Source: UBA1715 sp045615765 (lineage in GTDB: Bacteria > Bacteroidota > Bacteroidia > Bacteroidales > UBA1715). Taken from it: a stretch of DNA of 64,000 bases. Shown here in pieces: positions 35,504-43,915 of this stretch (its first letter is position 1; every line of letters starts with the position of its first letter). The notes beneath the pieces are model-generated. The model ran no database searches and was not told the DNA's origin. It saw only the letters and a program-made list of their open reading frames with translations. The stretch is taken from contig JAZLFM010000053.1 of NCBI GenBank assembly GCA_045615765.1, positions 17,911 to 81,910 on the forward strand. The letters are read 5' to 3'. The position numbers and the translations under genes were made by a program.

Positions 35504-36292
35504 ATGGCAGAAAAGAAAATTGTGAAGGCTGCTGGTGAACGCAAAGCTCCTTCAGGACAAGTAAAAATTGAAGGTAATGCATCAGGATTACGTATTGGTG
35601 CAGTTGTTTGTTGGGTACTTGCAATTGCTATGGAAGTTGTTTGTTGTATGGCTGTTGCTGGTAAATTTGTATGGTTTGGTAGCCAATTAACAACTATCAT
35701 TATTCCTTTAGTAGTTGATATGGCATTTGTGATTGCTGGTTCTTTAATGTGGAAAAAGGCAAATCATATTGATCCAGCTTCGGAACAAAACAAATTAAAA
35801 TTCTGGTTGTGGAACAATATGGGTGTAATTGTCGCTTGCTTGGCATTTATACCTGTTATTATTTACATTTTAACTAAGAAAGACTTAGATCCAAAAACAA
35901 AGAAAATCGCAACTGCTGTTGCTGCTGTTGCATTTGCTATTGCCGGCATCTCTAGTTACGATTTCAATCCAGTAAGCCAAGAACAATTACAAGAACAATA
36001 TGGCAATGCCGATATTGATGTATATTGGGTTTCAACTGGTGCAAAATACCATACTCATTCTGATTGTCAATATCTTGACCGTTCAACACAGGATTCTTTA
36101 ATCGTTGGATCAATTGGTCAGGCGGAAGAAGCTGGAAAAATGGAACTTTGTAAAGGTTGTTACAAAAAAGACCAAAAATTGAAAGAAGCAAATCAAGCTG
36201 ATGGTTTACAACAATCTGAAGAATTGCAACAAGTAGAAGAAACTCAGGCTGTTGAAGAAAAAGCACAAGAAGAAAATGTGGAAGTAGAATAA
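35504..36292 (+). CDS. Membrane protein with extracytoplasmic His-Cys motif
   Basis: The 262-residue protein has a basic N-terminus and four predicted helices (about residues 28-55, 64-84, 106-126 and 138-152). A soluble C-terminal domain carries YHTHSDCQYLDRS and later LCKGCYKK, a conserved pairing of His and Cys residues seen in small bacterial domains that probably bind a metal. The tail is a Q/E-rich repeat-like region (QQSEELQQVEETQAVEE). It is bounded by its own promoter and terminator. Function unknown. Confidence 0.7.
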   Translation: MAEKKIVKAAGERKAPSGQVKIEGNASGLRIGAVVCWVLAIAMEVVCCMAVAGKFVWFGSQLTTIIIPLVVDMAFVIAGSLMWKKANHIDPASEQNKLKFWLWNNMGVIVACLAFIPVIIYILTKKDLDPKTKKIATAVAAVAFAIAGISSYDFNPVSQEQLQEQYGNADIDVYWVSTGAKYHTHSDCQYLDRSTQDSLIVGSIGQAEEAGKMELCKGCYKKDQKLKEANQADGLQQSEELQQVEETQAVEEKAQEENVEVE

Positions 36293-36311
36293 TTTTCACA
36301 AACAATTTTAT

Positions 36312-36345
36312 AAAAAAGTCACATGCGTTTGCGTGTGACTTTTTT
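36312..36345 (+). terminator. Terminator after the membrane protein gene
   Basis: An AAAAAAGTCACATGC / GCGTGTGACTTTTTT stem with a 4-base loop and a following T-run sits 19 bases after the stop. Confidence 0.92.
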
Positions 36346-36449
36346 GTTTTTAGGCAAATAGTAAAGGCTGAAGGTTGTTACCTTGTATAAGAATTAAAAT
36401 AGTTTCGATGATTTTATAAGTTAGTTTTTTCTCTTTGTTTTCTTAATAT

Positions 36450-36457
36450 TACATTTG
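36450..36457 (+). promoter_or_regulatory. Probable -7 element for putP-like gene
   Basis: TACATTTG matches the TAnnTTTG consensus 17 bases before the start codon. No convincing -33 element is visible. Confidence 0.45.
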
Positions 36458-36473
36458 TCGAAAATTATTGACT

Positions 36474-37922
36474 ATGGAAGCTTCTACACAAATAATAATC
36501 GTAATGGTGATATATGCCTTGTTCCTTTTCCTATATGGATTGTGGCAGGGTAGAAAGGTTAAAAACTCACAGGATTTTGCAATTGCAGGCCGTTCGTTGT
36601 CGGGAGCGGTTGCTTCACTTTCGGAACGAGCTACTGGTGAATCTTCGTGGGCTTTGTTGGGCTTGCCGGGAGCTGCGTATGCAACAGGTTTGCTTGAAGT
36701 TTGGACTGCTATAGGTTGTGTTGTTGGTATTATTTTTTCGTGGATTGTTTTGGCCTGGAGAATTCAAAAAGATGCCGCAGAACTTGACGCCACGACTTTT
36801 ACTGATTTTATTGCTAAAAAACATGGTGATAAAGGTCAATTAATTCGAATTGCAGGAAGTATTACAATAGTTTTTTTCTTCTTTTTTTACATTGGAGCTC
36901 AATTTATTGGTGGTGCCAAGACGTTGAATAATCTATTCAATCTCGACACAAATTTGGGAATGATTTTGATTGTTCTTTTGGTTATTCCTTATACGGTGTA
37001 TGGTGGTTTCCGTAGCGTCGCCTATACAGATGTGATTCAAGCTGTTGTAATGTTTGTCGCATTGATAGTAACGCCAATAGTTGGTTTAATTTATATTGCA
37101 TCACAACCAGAAGATGCGGTTTATGCTCATTCAATTGGTGAAGCATTGACGAAAGCAGGTCCACAATTTACCGATATGAGTGGCGGATTACATGGCTTTG
37201 GTGCTGGTGCAATGATAGGCGGCTCGTTAGCATGGATGTTCGGCTATTTTGGCGGTCTGCCACAATTAACTACTCGTTTTATGTCAATTCGCGATGTGAA
37301 ACAAGCAAAAGTAGGACGTAATGTAGGAATTGTGTGGACAATCTTTGCTTATCTTGGTGCTTTAAGTATTGGTTGGATTGGTATTGCGATTTTTGGTCCA
37401 GAAAATATTGCTGATAGAGAAAATATTATGCCAATTATGCTGACTAAATTGTTTCCTCCGGTAATCGTCGGTATCTTGATAACTGGAATTTTAGCAGCAG
37501 TTATCTCAACAGCAAATTCGGTGTTAATTCTTTCTGCTACAGAATTGTCCGAAAATCTTATAAAACCATTGTGTAAGGGAAGAGGAAATAGTCTTCTTCA
37601 ATCGCGTATAGTGACAATTGTTTTATCGGTGTTAGCGTTGATTATTGCATTCTTTTCCTCATCGGAATTTGTGTTCACTATTGTTGGCTATGTGTGGGCA
37701 GGAATTGGATGCACATTTTCGGTAGTTATTCTGCTTACGTTGTTTTGGAAACGATTTAGTGGAACAGCGGCAGTGCTTACTATTGTTACTGGATTGTTAT
37801 TTACAATAATCTGGATTACGACTGGTTACGATAAGATTGTAAGTGCGCGATTGATGACCTTTGTAGTTGCAGGACTTGTAGCTGTTGTTTGCAGTTTTAT
37901 TTTCCCTAAAAAATCACTTTAG
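36474..37922 (+). CDS. putP: Sodium:solute symporter (PutP-like)
   Basis: The 482-residue protein has 13 predicted helices of the SSS family. The motifs SLSERATGESSWALLGLPGAAYATG (early sodium-site region), YGGFRSVAYTDVIQAVVMF and GILAAVISTANSVLILSATEL match proline symporters (PutP). Proline or a related amino acid is the likely substrate. The ATG at 36474 is preferred to the TTG at 36468. Confidence 0.88.
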   Translation: MEASTQIIIVMVIYALFLFLYGLWQGRKVKNSQDFAIAGRSLSGAVASLSERATGESSWALLGLPGAAYATGLLEVWTAIGCVVGIIFSWIVLAWRIQKDAAELDATTFTDFIAKKHGDKGQLIRIAGSITIVFFFFFYIGAQFIGGAKTLNNLFNLDTNLGMILIVLLVIPYTVYGGFRSVAYTDVIQAVVMFVALIVTPIVGLIYIASQPEDAVYAHSIGEALTKAGPQFTDMSGGLHGFGAGAMIGGSLAWMFGYFGGLPQLTTRFMSIRDVKQAKVGRNVGIVWTIFAYLGALSIGWIGIAIFGPENIADRENIMPIMLTKLFPPVIVGILITGILAAVISTANSVLILSATELSENLIKPLCKGRGNSLLQSRIVTIVLSVLALIIAFFSSSEFVFTIVGYVWAGIGCTFSVVILLTLFWKRFSGTAAVLTIVTGLLFTIIWITTGYDKIVSARLMTFVVAGLVAVVCSFIFPKKSL

Positions 37923-37936
37923 ATTTATAGTATTAT

Positions 37937-37974
37937 GTCCATCATGCGGATTCTGTCCGTTTTTATTGATGGAC
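37937..37974 (+). other. Structured intergenic segment after putP
   Basis: An 8-bp outer stem (GTCCATCA / TGATGGAC) encloses a CGGA / TCCG inner pair. No T-run follows, so it is not a standard terminator. The whole 37923-38090 interval contains no gene; it also holds the first repeat of the accessory array. Confidence 0.4.
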
Positions 37975-37993
37975 CGGAGAATATGTAATTTGA

Positions 37994-38056
37994 GAGAAAA
38001 TAAATTTTATGCTAATCGATAAATAATTCAAAAATTTTCTAATTTTATACTATCTA
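37994..38056 (+). repeat. Left-type cassette boundary repeat, copy 1
   Basis: GAGAAAATAAATTTTATGCTAAT and the following AT-rich segment with TTTTCTAATTTTATACTAT resemble the sequence at 41256-41320, which holds GAGAAAATAAATTTATGTTAAT and TGTCTAACTTTACAAGAGTATT. Both precede a plus-strand membrane or lipoprotein gene by 35-60 bases. Confidence 0.5.
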
Positions 38057-38090
38057 AAAAAAAGGGAAGTTTACAATCGTAATTAAAAAA

Positions 38091-39179
38091 ATGAAAAAAA
38101 CATTAATAATAATAGGAATTATAACAACGGTTTTTTTGTTAATAGGACTTATCGGAGGACTATATGGATTAAGTGGATTTTTTTATTTTTTAGCATACAT
38201 TTCGATATTTGCTATTATCATGGGACTAGGTGCACTTGGAAGCGAGAAAGGTGCTATACTTCTAATTGGAAGCATTATAATGTGTTTTTCTTCCTTTAAG
38301 ATGGGAAGTTTCCTTGATAAAGAAGCAAAACAAAGAGAAGAAAATGCAAGATGTATTGAAATAGTACAAAATCCAACCATAAACAAATGCAAGGACTTTT
38401 ATCGAAAATATCTAAGCAACGAAAATCAAGATACAATAAGAAAGACTTGGTATAAATTGTTATCGGATTCTTGTAACACATCAACTGCACTTATGGATAT
38501 TTTACAAGATACTCTTAGAAAGATGTTAGTCCAAATGGAGGATTTTCAGGAAATATGTAAAGATACCAAAGAAGGTACTGCAATGGGAGAACGTCTAAAT
38601 TTTATCTGTGATTCCTTATATGATATTACAAAAAGAAAGCACTCTTTTGATTATTTATATAAATTTCAATATGTTCTTCCTTATAGCAAATCAAGTGATT
38701 TCAAAGAAAAAATACTGGAATTATCAGAAGCTATTGAAGCCGAAAATTGGGAAACAGAGCCCAAAGCATGGCAAAGAGCTTCCGAACTTGATACCAGAGA
38801 ATCATTTGAAAAATATCTGGACAAATATCCTAATGGTGCCAACAAACAATGTGCTATTGACAGCGCAGTTAGCAAGATAATAGGCGGAAATCATGGAACT
38901 TTACCACAAATGGACCGAACAGGATACTATAATGCGTATCATACTTCTATCAACATAAAAAACAGCACATCATATGAATTAACAGTAATGTACAGTGGTC
39001 AGGAGAGCAAAAGAGTTGTACTTTCACCTCATGACAGAACAAACGTTTCGCTAACTAATGGCTTCTATAGAATTGCAGCATCTGTATCTGCTTCTGGAGT
39101 AACACCTTTTGCTGGCTCAGAAAACCTGGATGGTACATCATGCGATGTTGAATATTACATAGAGACAAGACGATGGTAA
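38091..39179 (+). CDS. Membrane-anchored protein of unknown function
   Basis: The 362-residue protein has three closely spaced hydrophobic segments in the first 75 residues (5-24, 28-47, 52-70), then a charged, helical soluble region, possibly with TPR-like helices (FRKYLSNENQD ... FEKYLDKYPNGANKQ). The last 90 residues are beta-like (INIKNSTSYELTVMYSGQE ... RTNVSLTNGFYRIAASVSA). I do not recognise a family. It is lower in GC than the flanking chromosome and sits between cassette repeats, which suggests acquired DNA. Confidence 0.7.
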   Translation: MKKTLIIIGIITTVFLLIGLIGGLYGLSGFFYFLAYISIFAIIMGLGALGSEKGAILLIGSIIMCFSSFKMGSFLDKEAKQREENARCIEIVQNPTINKCKDFYRKYLSNENQDTIRKTWYKLLSDSCNTSTALMDILQDTLRKMLVQMEDFQEICKDTKEGTAMGERLNFICDSLYDITKRKHSFDYLYKFQYVLPYSKSSDFKEKILELSEAIEAENWETEPKAWQRASELDTRESFEKYLDKYPNGANKQCAIDSAVSKIIGGNHGTLPQMDRTGYYNAYHTSINIKNSTSYELTVMYSGQESKRVVLSPHDRTNVSLTNGFYRIAASVSASGVTPFAGSENLDGTSCDVEYYIETRRW

Positions 39180-39208
39180 AAATAGTGTAACTATTTACCC
39201 ATACAAAC

Positions 39209-39239
39209 ATTATAATTATCTAGGAAATTTAGACCGTTG
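39209..39239 (+). repeat. Right-type cassette boundary repeat, partial copy
   Basis: The 31-base segment ATTATAAT..CTAGGAAATTTAGAC aligns with the first 31 bases of the copies at 40171 and 43782 (ATTATAATACTCCAGTAAATTTAGACAAC) with a few differences. It follows the gene ending at 39179. Confidence 0.45.
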
Positions 39240-39322
39240 TTTAAAGACAAATTTATCTTTACAATACACAAAAATGTGTTTTTTCACTCGTAAATAATTT
39301 TAACTTTTTGGGGGCTTTTTTT

Positions 39323-39459
39323 CGTTTTCGTCGGCAAAAGTACTTTCTTCATCGGTATTTATCGGTGCATTTTCAGCACCCAAAACTCGCAATTTTTTTA
39401 AAAATCAGCAACTAAAAACTATGTAAAAAAGTTGTTTAAAATTACTGGAGTATTATATA
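39323..39459 (-). repeat. Cassette repeat copy A (inverted)
   Basis: This is about 137 bases, the reverse complement of copy B. It runs from CGTTTTCGTCGGCAAAAG through CATCGGTATTTATCGGTG, AAAACTCGCAA, AGCAACTAAAAACTA and GTTGTTTAAAATTACTGGAG to TATTATATA. Together with copy B it brackets the broken lipoprotein gene as an inverted pair. No transposase is encoded between them. Confidence 0.75.
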
Positions 39460-39573
39460 ACGGCAATTTACAGATTTTTAACACTGTAATTTGCCGTTAT
39501 GCCAAAGGCTGAACATACTACCAAATTTATGCTGAGAAAATTGACTGTATTCTCCGCATTTATGCGGAGAATA
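39458..39573. other. Two strong hairpins between copy A and the broken lipoprotein gene
   Basis: Hairpin 1 (39458-39499) pairs TAACGGCAATTTACAG with CTGTAATTTGCCGTTA (one mismatch). Hairpin 2 (39548-39573) pairs TATTCTCCGCA with TGCGGAGAATA around TTTA. Both lie downstream of the minus-strand lipoprotein gene; hairpin 1 directly abuts repeat A. They could be transcription ends or recombination structures. Confidence 0.55.
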
Positions 39574-39618
39574 ATATATTGCTACTCCGCAAAGTTTCAT
39601 TTACCGAATGTTTTTTTC

Positions 39619-40089
39619 TTAGTTACAAGAATACATTGTTCCCCATTCCATATAAAAAACTCCATAGTATGTTTTTGTGGAATCAAATTGTCTTATATAT
39701 CGATTTTCAGTAAAATATCCTTTTATTCTAAAATCAGAATAGTATAAGTGACCTTCTCGTTTTGCTCTTATATGGATTTCAGTGTCTGGTGAAAGATTTG
39801 TATGGTGTATTTTCCCTTGAATTGAATCTTTGTCGAACAGCCAAAGTGTATCATTTGGTGCGTGTTCTTAATTATAATTAATAACAATAAAATCATTACA
39901 GTTACTTATAATTTTTACATCCCATCCATGCCATCTACAGCTTTTATAATATGGTCCCATATAGTCCATCCATATTGTGTAACTATCAGTCTTGTAACCG
40001 TAGTTGTCTTCTTTGCAAGAAAAAAGAAGACCCAATAGGCTACAAAAGAATGATAATTTGGTATAATGTTTAATTTTCTGGATTAACAT
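39619..40089 (-). pseudogene. Lipoprotein gene interrupted by an in-frame TAA
   Basis: The start at 40089 gives a lipoprotein signal (hydrophobic run ending LLFSC) and 73 residues to a TAA at 39868-39870. The same frame then continues without a break for 82 codons (beginning EHAPNDTLWLFDKDSIQ and ending WGTMYSCN) to the stop at 39619. Because the frame is preserved, the simplest reading is one lipoprotein of about 155 residues with a nonsense mutation or a base error. The family is not recognised. It lies between inverted repeats A and B. Confidence 0.65.
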
Positions 40090-40170
40090 CGATATAAAAA
40101 CTTTTTTCTAACAGAATTTTAAACTGTACATATCTTTATCTGGTTGTCTAAATTACCCCAAAATGCGACA

Positions 40171-40336
40171 TATTATAATACTCCAGTAAATTTAGACAAC
40201 TTTTTTGCTTAGTTTTTAGTTGCTGATAAAAAATTTTTTTTCGTCAAAAAATTGCGAGTTTTTTGCGAGTTTTAGGAGCAGAAAATACACCGATAAATAC
40301 CGATGAAAAAAGCACTTTTGCCGACGAAAACGGAAG
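40171..40336 (+). repeat. Cassette repeat copy B
   Basis: This is about 166 bases: TATTATAATACTCCAGTAAA, TTTAGACAACTTTTTTGCTT, AGTTTTTAGTTGCTGATAAA, a tandem GCGAGTTTTTTGCGAGTTTT, then CACCGATAAATACCGATG and GCCGACGAAAACGG. It is the inverse of copy A and matches copy C at 43782. A short inverted fragment of its left end (GGTTGTCTAAATTACC) also precedes it at 40142. No gene lies in 40090-40404. Confidence 0.78.
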
Positions 40337-40404
40337 AAAGGCTCAAAAAAATGAAAGTTGTTAGCTTGTTATCTGTTGGATGAATTGTTTAATGTTAATG
40401 TATG

Positions 40405-41010
40405 TTAGATTGCCGTTTTTATAAATGAATGTAAGTTTGGCAGTCTTTGGGGAAAATAGGCAGGAAGTGATGAAAGAACTTGAATCTGTCCATTTTGTAT
40501 AAAAAGAACATTTTTGTAGACTTCGTTGTTAATAGAGTTGTCCACAATAAGTATTGTATCAAAAAAGGAATAGTATTTGTCTACATTCAAGTATCCGTTC
40601 TTCCATTTTTGTTCAACAGTACTATTGTCTATAAAATGCCCATGGAATTCTTTTCTTACTAAAATTCTTTCTTTTGCAATTTCAATGTTATCTAAGCAAA
40701 AAAACACCAGGTTAACTTTGTAACCTTTTTCTTTGAATTTTTCAGCCCAGAATATAGGATGCTCGTCGAAGTTGGTCTCGTAGCAGAAATTAGTGTTGTT
40801 GTTCATCGCAAAGTCAATCTCCTTGTTGAAAAGTTCGTTGACTTTGTTTTGTGCAAATAAATCCCTCAGTTCGCTGTCGGGAAGACTATTGTAGGTCTCA
40901 ATAAAAATCCTATCATAATCAAACGATATTTCGTTTCCAGAAAGGAACGATTGTGCAAAGGTTGATTTTCCCGCACCGTTACATCCTGCTATGATTGTTA
41001 ATTCAGGCAT
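40405..41010 (-). CDS. Zeta-toxin-like P-loop kinase
   Basis: The 201-residue protein has a Walker A loop near the N-terminus (TIIAGCNGAGKSTFAQ), and after it FCYETNFDE, VNLVFFCLDNIEIAKERI and VRKEFHGHFID. This is the arrangement of zeta-toxin/AAA_33 kinases, which phosphorylate UDP-amino sugars in known members. The order of motifs (P-loop, E-T, R-V-x-x-G-H) is preserved, so it may be active. Its start overlaps by 8 bases the small upstream gene, the typical toxin-antitoxin arrangement. Confidence 0.78.
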   Translation of the reverse strand: MPELTIIAGCNGAGKSTFAQSFLSGNEISFDYDRIFIETYNSLPDSELRDLFAQNKVNELFNKEIDFAMNNNTNFCYETNFDEHPIFWAEKFKEKGYKVNLVFFCLDNIEIAKERILVRKEFHGHFIDNSTVEQKWKNGYLNVDKYYSFFDTILIVDNSINNEVYKNVLFIQNGQIQVLSSLPAYFPQRLPNLHSFIKTAI

Positions 41011-41173
41011 TTTCGTTTTTTAGAATATCTTGGACTTCTTTGCTAAGCCTTCCTTCTTTTTTTCTGATTTTAAACAATTCAGAACGGGGGATAACTACAG
41101 TGTTGAGTATAAAACGAGCTTTGCTCATCTGTTGAGCAACGGTCAATCCTGATATGAGAACTTTGTTTTCCAT
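41003..41173 (-). CDS. Small putative antitoxin of the zeta-like toxin
   Basis: The 56-residue product begins at the ATG at 41173 (the frame stays open to 41200). It is charged (SELFKIRKKEGRLSKEVQDIL) and helical. The position immediately upstream with an overlap of 8 bases supports an antitoxin role. Sequence alone does not assign it to the epsilon or other family. Confidence 0.6.
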   Translation of the reverse strand: MENKVLISGLTVAQQMSKARFILNTVVIPRSELFKIRKKEGRLSKEVQDILKNENA

Positions 41174-41255
41174 ACGATGAATTTGTTCACTAAAATACAA
41201 ATAATTTAAATATTAAATACACGAATCCTTGAATAATCGAACTCCCTATGATTTT

Positions 41256-41320
41256 AGAGAAAATAAATTTATGTTAATAATGGTTAATTAAAAAAGTTGT
41301 CTAACTTTACAAGAGTATTA
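41256..41320 (+). repeat. Left-type cassette boundary repeat, copy 3
   Basis: It contains AGAGAAAATAAATTTATG, then AAAAAAGTTGTCTAACTTTA and CAAGAGTATTA. The last part matches the inverted end of the A/B/C family (GTTGTCTAAATTTACTGGAGTATTA), and the first part matches 37994-38056. It precedes the WG-repeat gene by 60 bases. Confidence 0.6.
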
Positions 41321-41380
41321 ATATTTTTGGTTATTTTAGTTGAATATTCTTAACTACTTTCTTTATCTAATAAAAACAGC

Positions 41381-42973
41381 ATGAAGCATCTTTCTGTATA
41401 CATTTTTGTTCTCTATTGTTTTTTTTTATCATCTTGTTCAACAAAAGAATTAGAATTGATACCTGTGAAATCTGGAGAAAAATGGGGATATATAAATAGC
41501 AAAGGAGAATATATAATAAACCCACAATTTGATGAGGCATATCCATTTACGGACAATGTGGCAATGATTAAATTAAATGACAAGGTTGGATATATAGATA
41601 ACAAAGGTTATTACATTATTCCTGCAATTTATAAAGGTGGCACAATGTTTAGTGATGGATTGGCTTTTGTTGTTTCTGAAGGTTCTGATCCTATTTGTAT
41701 AGATAAACAAGGAGAAATAAAGTTTTGTTTAAGTCAGGCAAAAAAAGTATATAACTTTTCTGAAGGTTTAGCTTGTTTTTTGTCAAAGGATAAGAGATAT
41801 GGTTTTGTAAATACTAAAGGAGAAATAATTATAACGCCTCAGTTTTTAAATGTAAAAAAATTCTCAGAAGGATTATGTGCTTTTAAAGATAATAATAACC
41901 AATGGGGATATATGAATAAAGCAGGAGAGATAGTTATTTTTCCGCAATTTAATTATTGTAATGATTTTTTTGATGGGGTTGCTTTATTTGATAATGGGGA
42001 AAGGATAGGATTTATAGATAAGAAAGGTAAATATGTTATAAATCCACAATTTAGAGATGCTGCCGATTTTAGTGAAGGCTTTTCTGTCTTCAAATCTGAT
42101 AACGGAATCTGTGGATATATAGATAAAAAAGGCAATATTACGATTAATCCTCAGTTTGAGGATGCAGGAAATTTTAAAGATGGGTTAGCTGTTATTGAAC
42201 TTGGTAAGAAATATGGTTATATAGACAAAAATGGTAAGATTGTAATTAACCCACAATTTGATATAGCATCAGATTTCTTTGGAAATAAAGCTTTTGTAAA
42301 ATGTGCTGGAAAATATGGAATTATAAATAAGAGCGGTCAATATATAGCAAATCCTCAATTTGAAGAGTTTCATTTAAAGAATAATAACAAAAGTGTTTGT
42401 TCTGATTTTTATGATGTTTCAACATGCATAACAACTTTTTTGAAGAAAGATGCAAATGGCATTTTTGATGAGATTGACACAACGGCTAATTTATTTAGTT
42501 TAGTTGAACATTCGTTTTATGGTGATTGTATAAACGACAGCAATCAATATTCTGCTGTATGCAATGAGGTCCAGGAATTGGATGAGAACATTTCAATTAA
42601 TAAAACAACATTCAAATTTGAAAAGCCTATATATTCTCTAATTCCTAAATATTTATACCAAAATGGGTATAAATATTCTGTAGGAGAAGAAAAGTATTAC
42701 AATACGTTGGTAAAACTAGAATCAATAAAATATGATTTTAAATTAACAGGAGATGCGAATAAGAAGTCATTCACAATAGCAAATGCTTTCAAAACAAAAA
42801 TTGAGAAAAAAAATCATACGGATATGTTAGAGAAAAAGGGAGAGAATCATACATCTTTTTTTTCAGAAGAAGGAAAATATCTTTTTATAATAAAATTTGA
42901 TGAGTCAGACTTATCAATATTTGTGTGCTTCAACAAAAATGTATTGCAAGAATTGTTAAATAGTGATGAATAA
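41381..42973 (+). CDS. WG-repeat lipoprotein
   Basis: The 530-residue lipoprotein (signal ending FFLSSC) has about ten WG repeats in residues 30-335, each of the form WGYIN..G.YIINPQFD.A..F, for example KVGYIDNKGYYIIP and KYGYIDKNGKIVINPQFD. Such beta-hairpin repeat proteins are surface-exposed in gut Bacteroidota and of unknown function. The C-terminal 190 residues have no repeat and end in LNSDE. It is translationally coupled with the following gene (overlap of 8 bases) and is bracketed by cassette repeats. Confidence 0.8.
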   Translation: MKHLSVYIFVLYCFFLSSCSTKELELIPVKSGEKWGYINSKGEYIINPQFDEAYPFTDNVAMIKLNDKVGYIDNKGYYIIPAIYKGGTMFSDGLAFVVSEGSDPICIDKQGEIKFCLSQAKKVYNFSEGLACFLSKDKRYGFVNTKGEIIITPQFLNVKKFSEGLCAFKDNNNQWGYMNKAGEIVIFPQFNYCNDFFDGVALFDNGERIGFIDKKGKYVINPQFRDAADFSEGFSVFKSDNGICGYIDKKGNITINPQFEDAGNFKDGLAVIELGKKYGYIDKNGKIVINPQFDIASDFFGNKAFVKCAGKYGIINKSGQYIANPQFEEFHLKNNNKSVCSDFYDVSTCITTFLKKDANGIFDEIDTTANLFSLVEHSFYGDCINDSNQYSAVCNEVQELDENISINKTTFKFEKPIYSLIPKYLYQNGYKYSVGEEKYYNTLVKLESIKYDFKLTGDANKKSFTIANAFKTKIEKKNHTDMLEKKGENHTSFFSEEGKYLFIIKFDESDLSIFVCFNKNVLQELLNSDE

Positions 42974-43505
42974 AATAATTGTAAGTATAGTTATAGTTTT
43001 GTTTTCCTTGTTTTCCAATGCTCAATCTATAAAACAGCAAGTTTACAAACAAATACAAGAACCAAAAGTTTCTAGCCAAACGAATCAATATGTTGGATGT
43101 GTGGATTTAGGTTTATCAGTTTTATGGGCAACGTGTAATGTCGGTGCAAAATCAAAAAGCGAAAAAGGTAATTTTTATACTTATAGTGAAGCTATGAAAC
43201 TTCGCAAAGCAGGATATCGTCTACCAACAGTATCAGAATGTAATGAGTTGATAAATAAATGTAGATTTGAACGTCAAGGTAACGGAGTTAAAGTGATTGG
43301 TAAAAATGGGAATAGTATATTTTTGCCAGGTGCAGGATTCAAAGATTATAGGCAAAAAAAAATATATTATGAAGATTCTGGATATTATTGGACTTCTTCA
43401 TATATTGATAATTTTAATTGTGTATTTTTAATGTCTTCAAATTCAGGTTGTATATATGGATCACCAGAACAAGGTTGTTTGGTTCGCTTGGTTTTGGATA
43501 AGTAA
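42966..43505 (+). CDS. Secreted FISUMP-like protein
   Basis: The 179-residue protein has a signal peptide (IIVSIVIVLFSLFSNAQ) and a domain typical of Fibrobacter/Bacteroidota surface proteins: GCVDLGLSVLWATCNVGA near residue 43, YRLPTVSECNELI, and the ending GYYWTSSYID. These repeats are common in adhesin-like or cell-surface proteins. The start at 42966 lies within the end of the WG-repeat gene, indicating coupling. Confidence 0.75.
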   Translation: MNKIIVSIVIVLFSLFSNAQSIKQQVYKQIQEPKVSSQTNQYVGCVDLGLSVLWATCNVGAKSKSEKGNFYTYSEAMKLRKAGYRLPTVSECNELINKCRFERQGNGVKVIGKNGNSIFLPGAGFKDYRQKKIYYEDSGYYWTSSYIDNFNCVFLMSSNSGCIYGSPEQGCLVRLVLDK

Positions 43506-43667
43506 TATTTTTGTGGAGAACTTTCCATTTTTTGACTGTATAAATGAAGATGTACTAAGTTAGCATTTAAAAGTTTACCAGAAAGACTCCTTTGCTAAAA
43601 TAATAAAAGTAACCTATTAGCATAAGCGTAAATAACTTTTGAGATAGGGTATTTCTCATTTTTGGGC

Positions 43668-43729
43668 TTAATGGTCAAAACGGTACCTAAAATTTGAATG
43701 TTTTTATTTAATGGTCAAAAAAGTACCTA
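43668..43729 (+). repeat. Two 22-bp GGTCAAAA-GTACCTA direct repeats
   Basis: TTAATGGTCAAAACGGTACCTA (43668-43689) recurs as TTAATGGTCAAAAAAGTACC (43708-43729 for the full copy), differing in two bases and 40 bases apart. Such tandem terminal words are seen at the ends of IS21-type elements, but no transposase is nearby, so it may be a leftover end. The rest of 43506-43781 holds no gene. Confidence 0.5.
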
Positions 43730-43781
43730 CTTTAAAAGTATTGGTCAATAAATTTCATTCTATTTAGCTTAGATAATCCAT

Positions 43782-43915
43782 TATTATAATACTCCAGTAA
43801 TTTTAGACAACTTTTTTGCTTAGTTTTTAGTTGCCGATAAAAAAATTTTTTCGTCAAAAATTTGCGAGTTTTTTTCGAGTTTTTTTCTGCCGACGATTGC
43901 CGACGAAAACGGTCA
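43782..43915 (+). repeat. Cassette repeat copy C
   Basis: This is about 134 bases, matching copy B: TATTATAATACTCCAGTAAT, TTTAGACAACTTTTTTGCTT, AGTTTTTAGTTGCCGATAAA, GCGAGTTTTTTTCGAG and CGACGAAAACGG. It ends the WG-repeat cassette and is 119 bases from the tRNA-Gly fragment. Confidence 0.75.

Noticed and set aside
39323..40336. The inverted pair A/B as a complete insertion sequence
   Set aside because: The 700-base interior encodes only a broken lipoprotein, not a transposase, and copy C occurs without a partner of the same type.
39209..43915. The repeated segments as a CRISPR array
   Set aside because: The copies are 30-166 bases, in both orientations, irregularly spaced by kilobases and separated by genes, not by short unique spacers; no cas gene is present.
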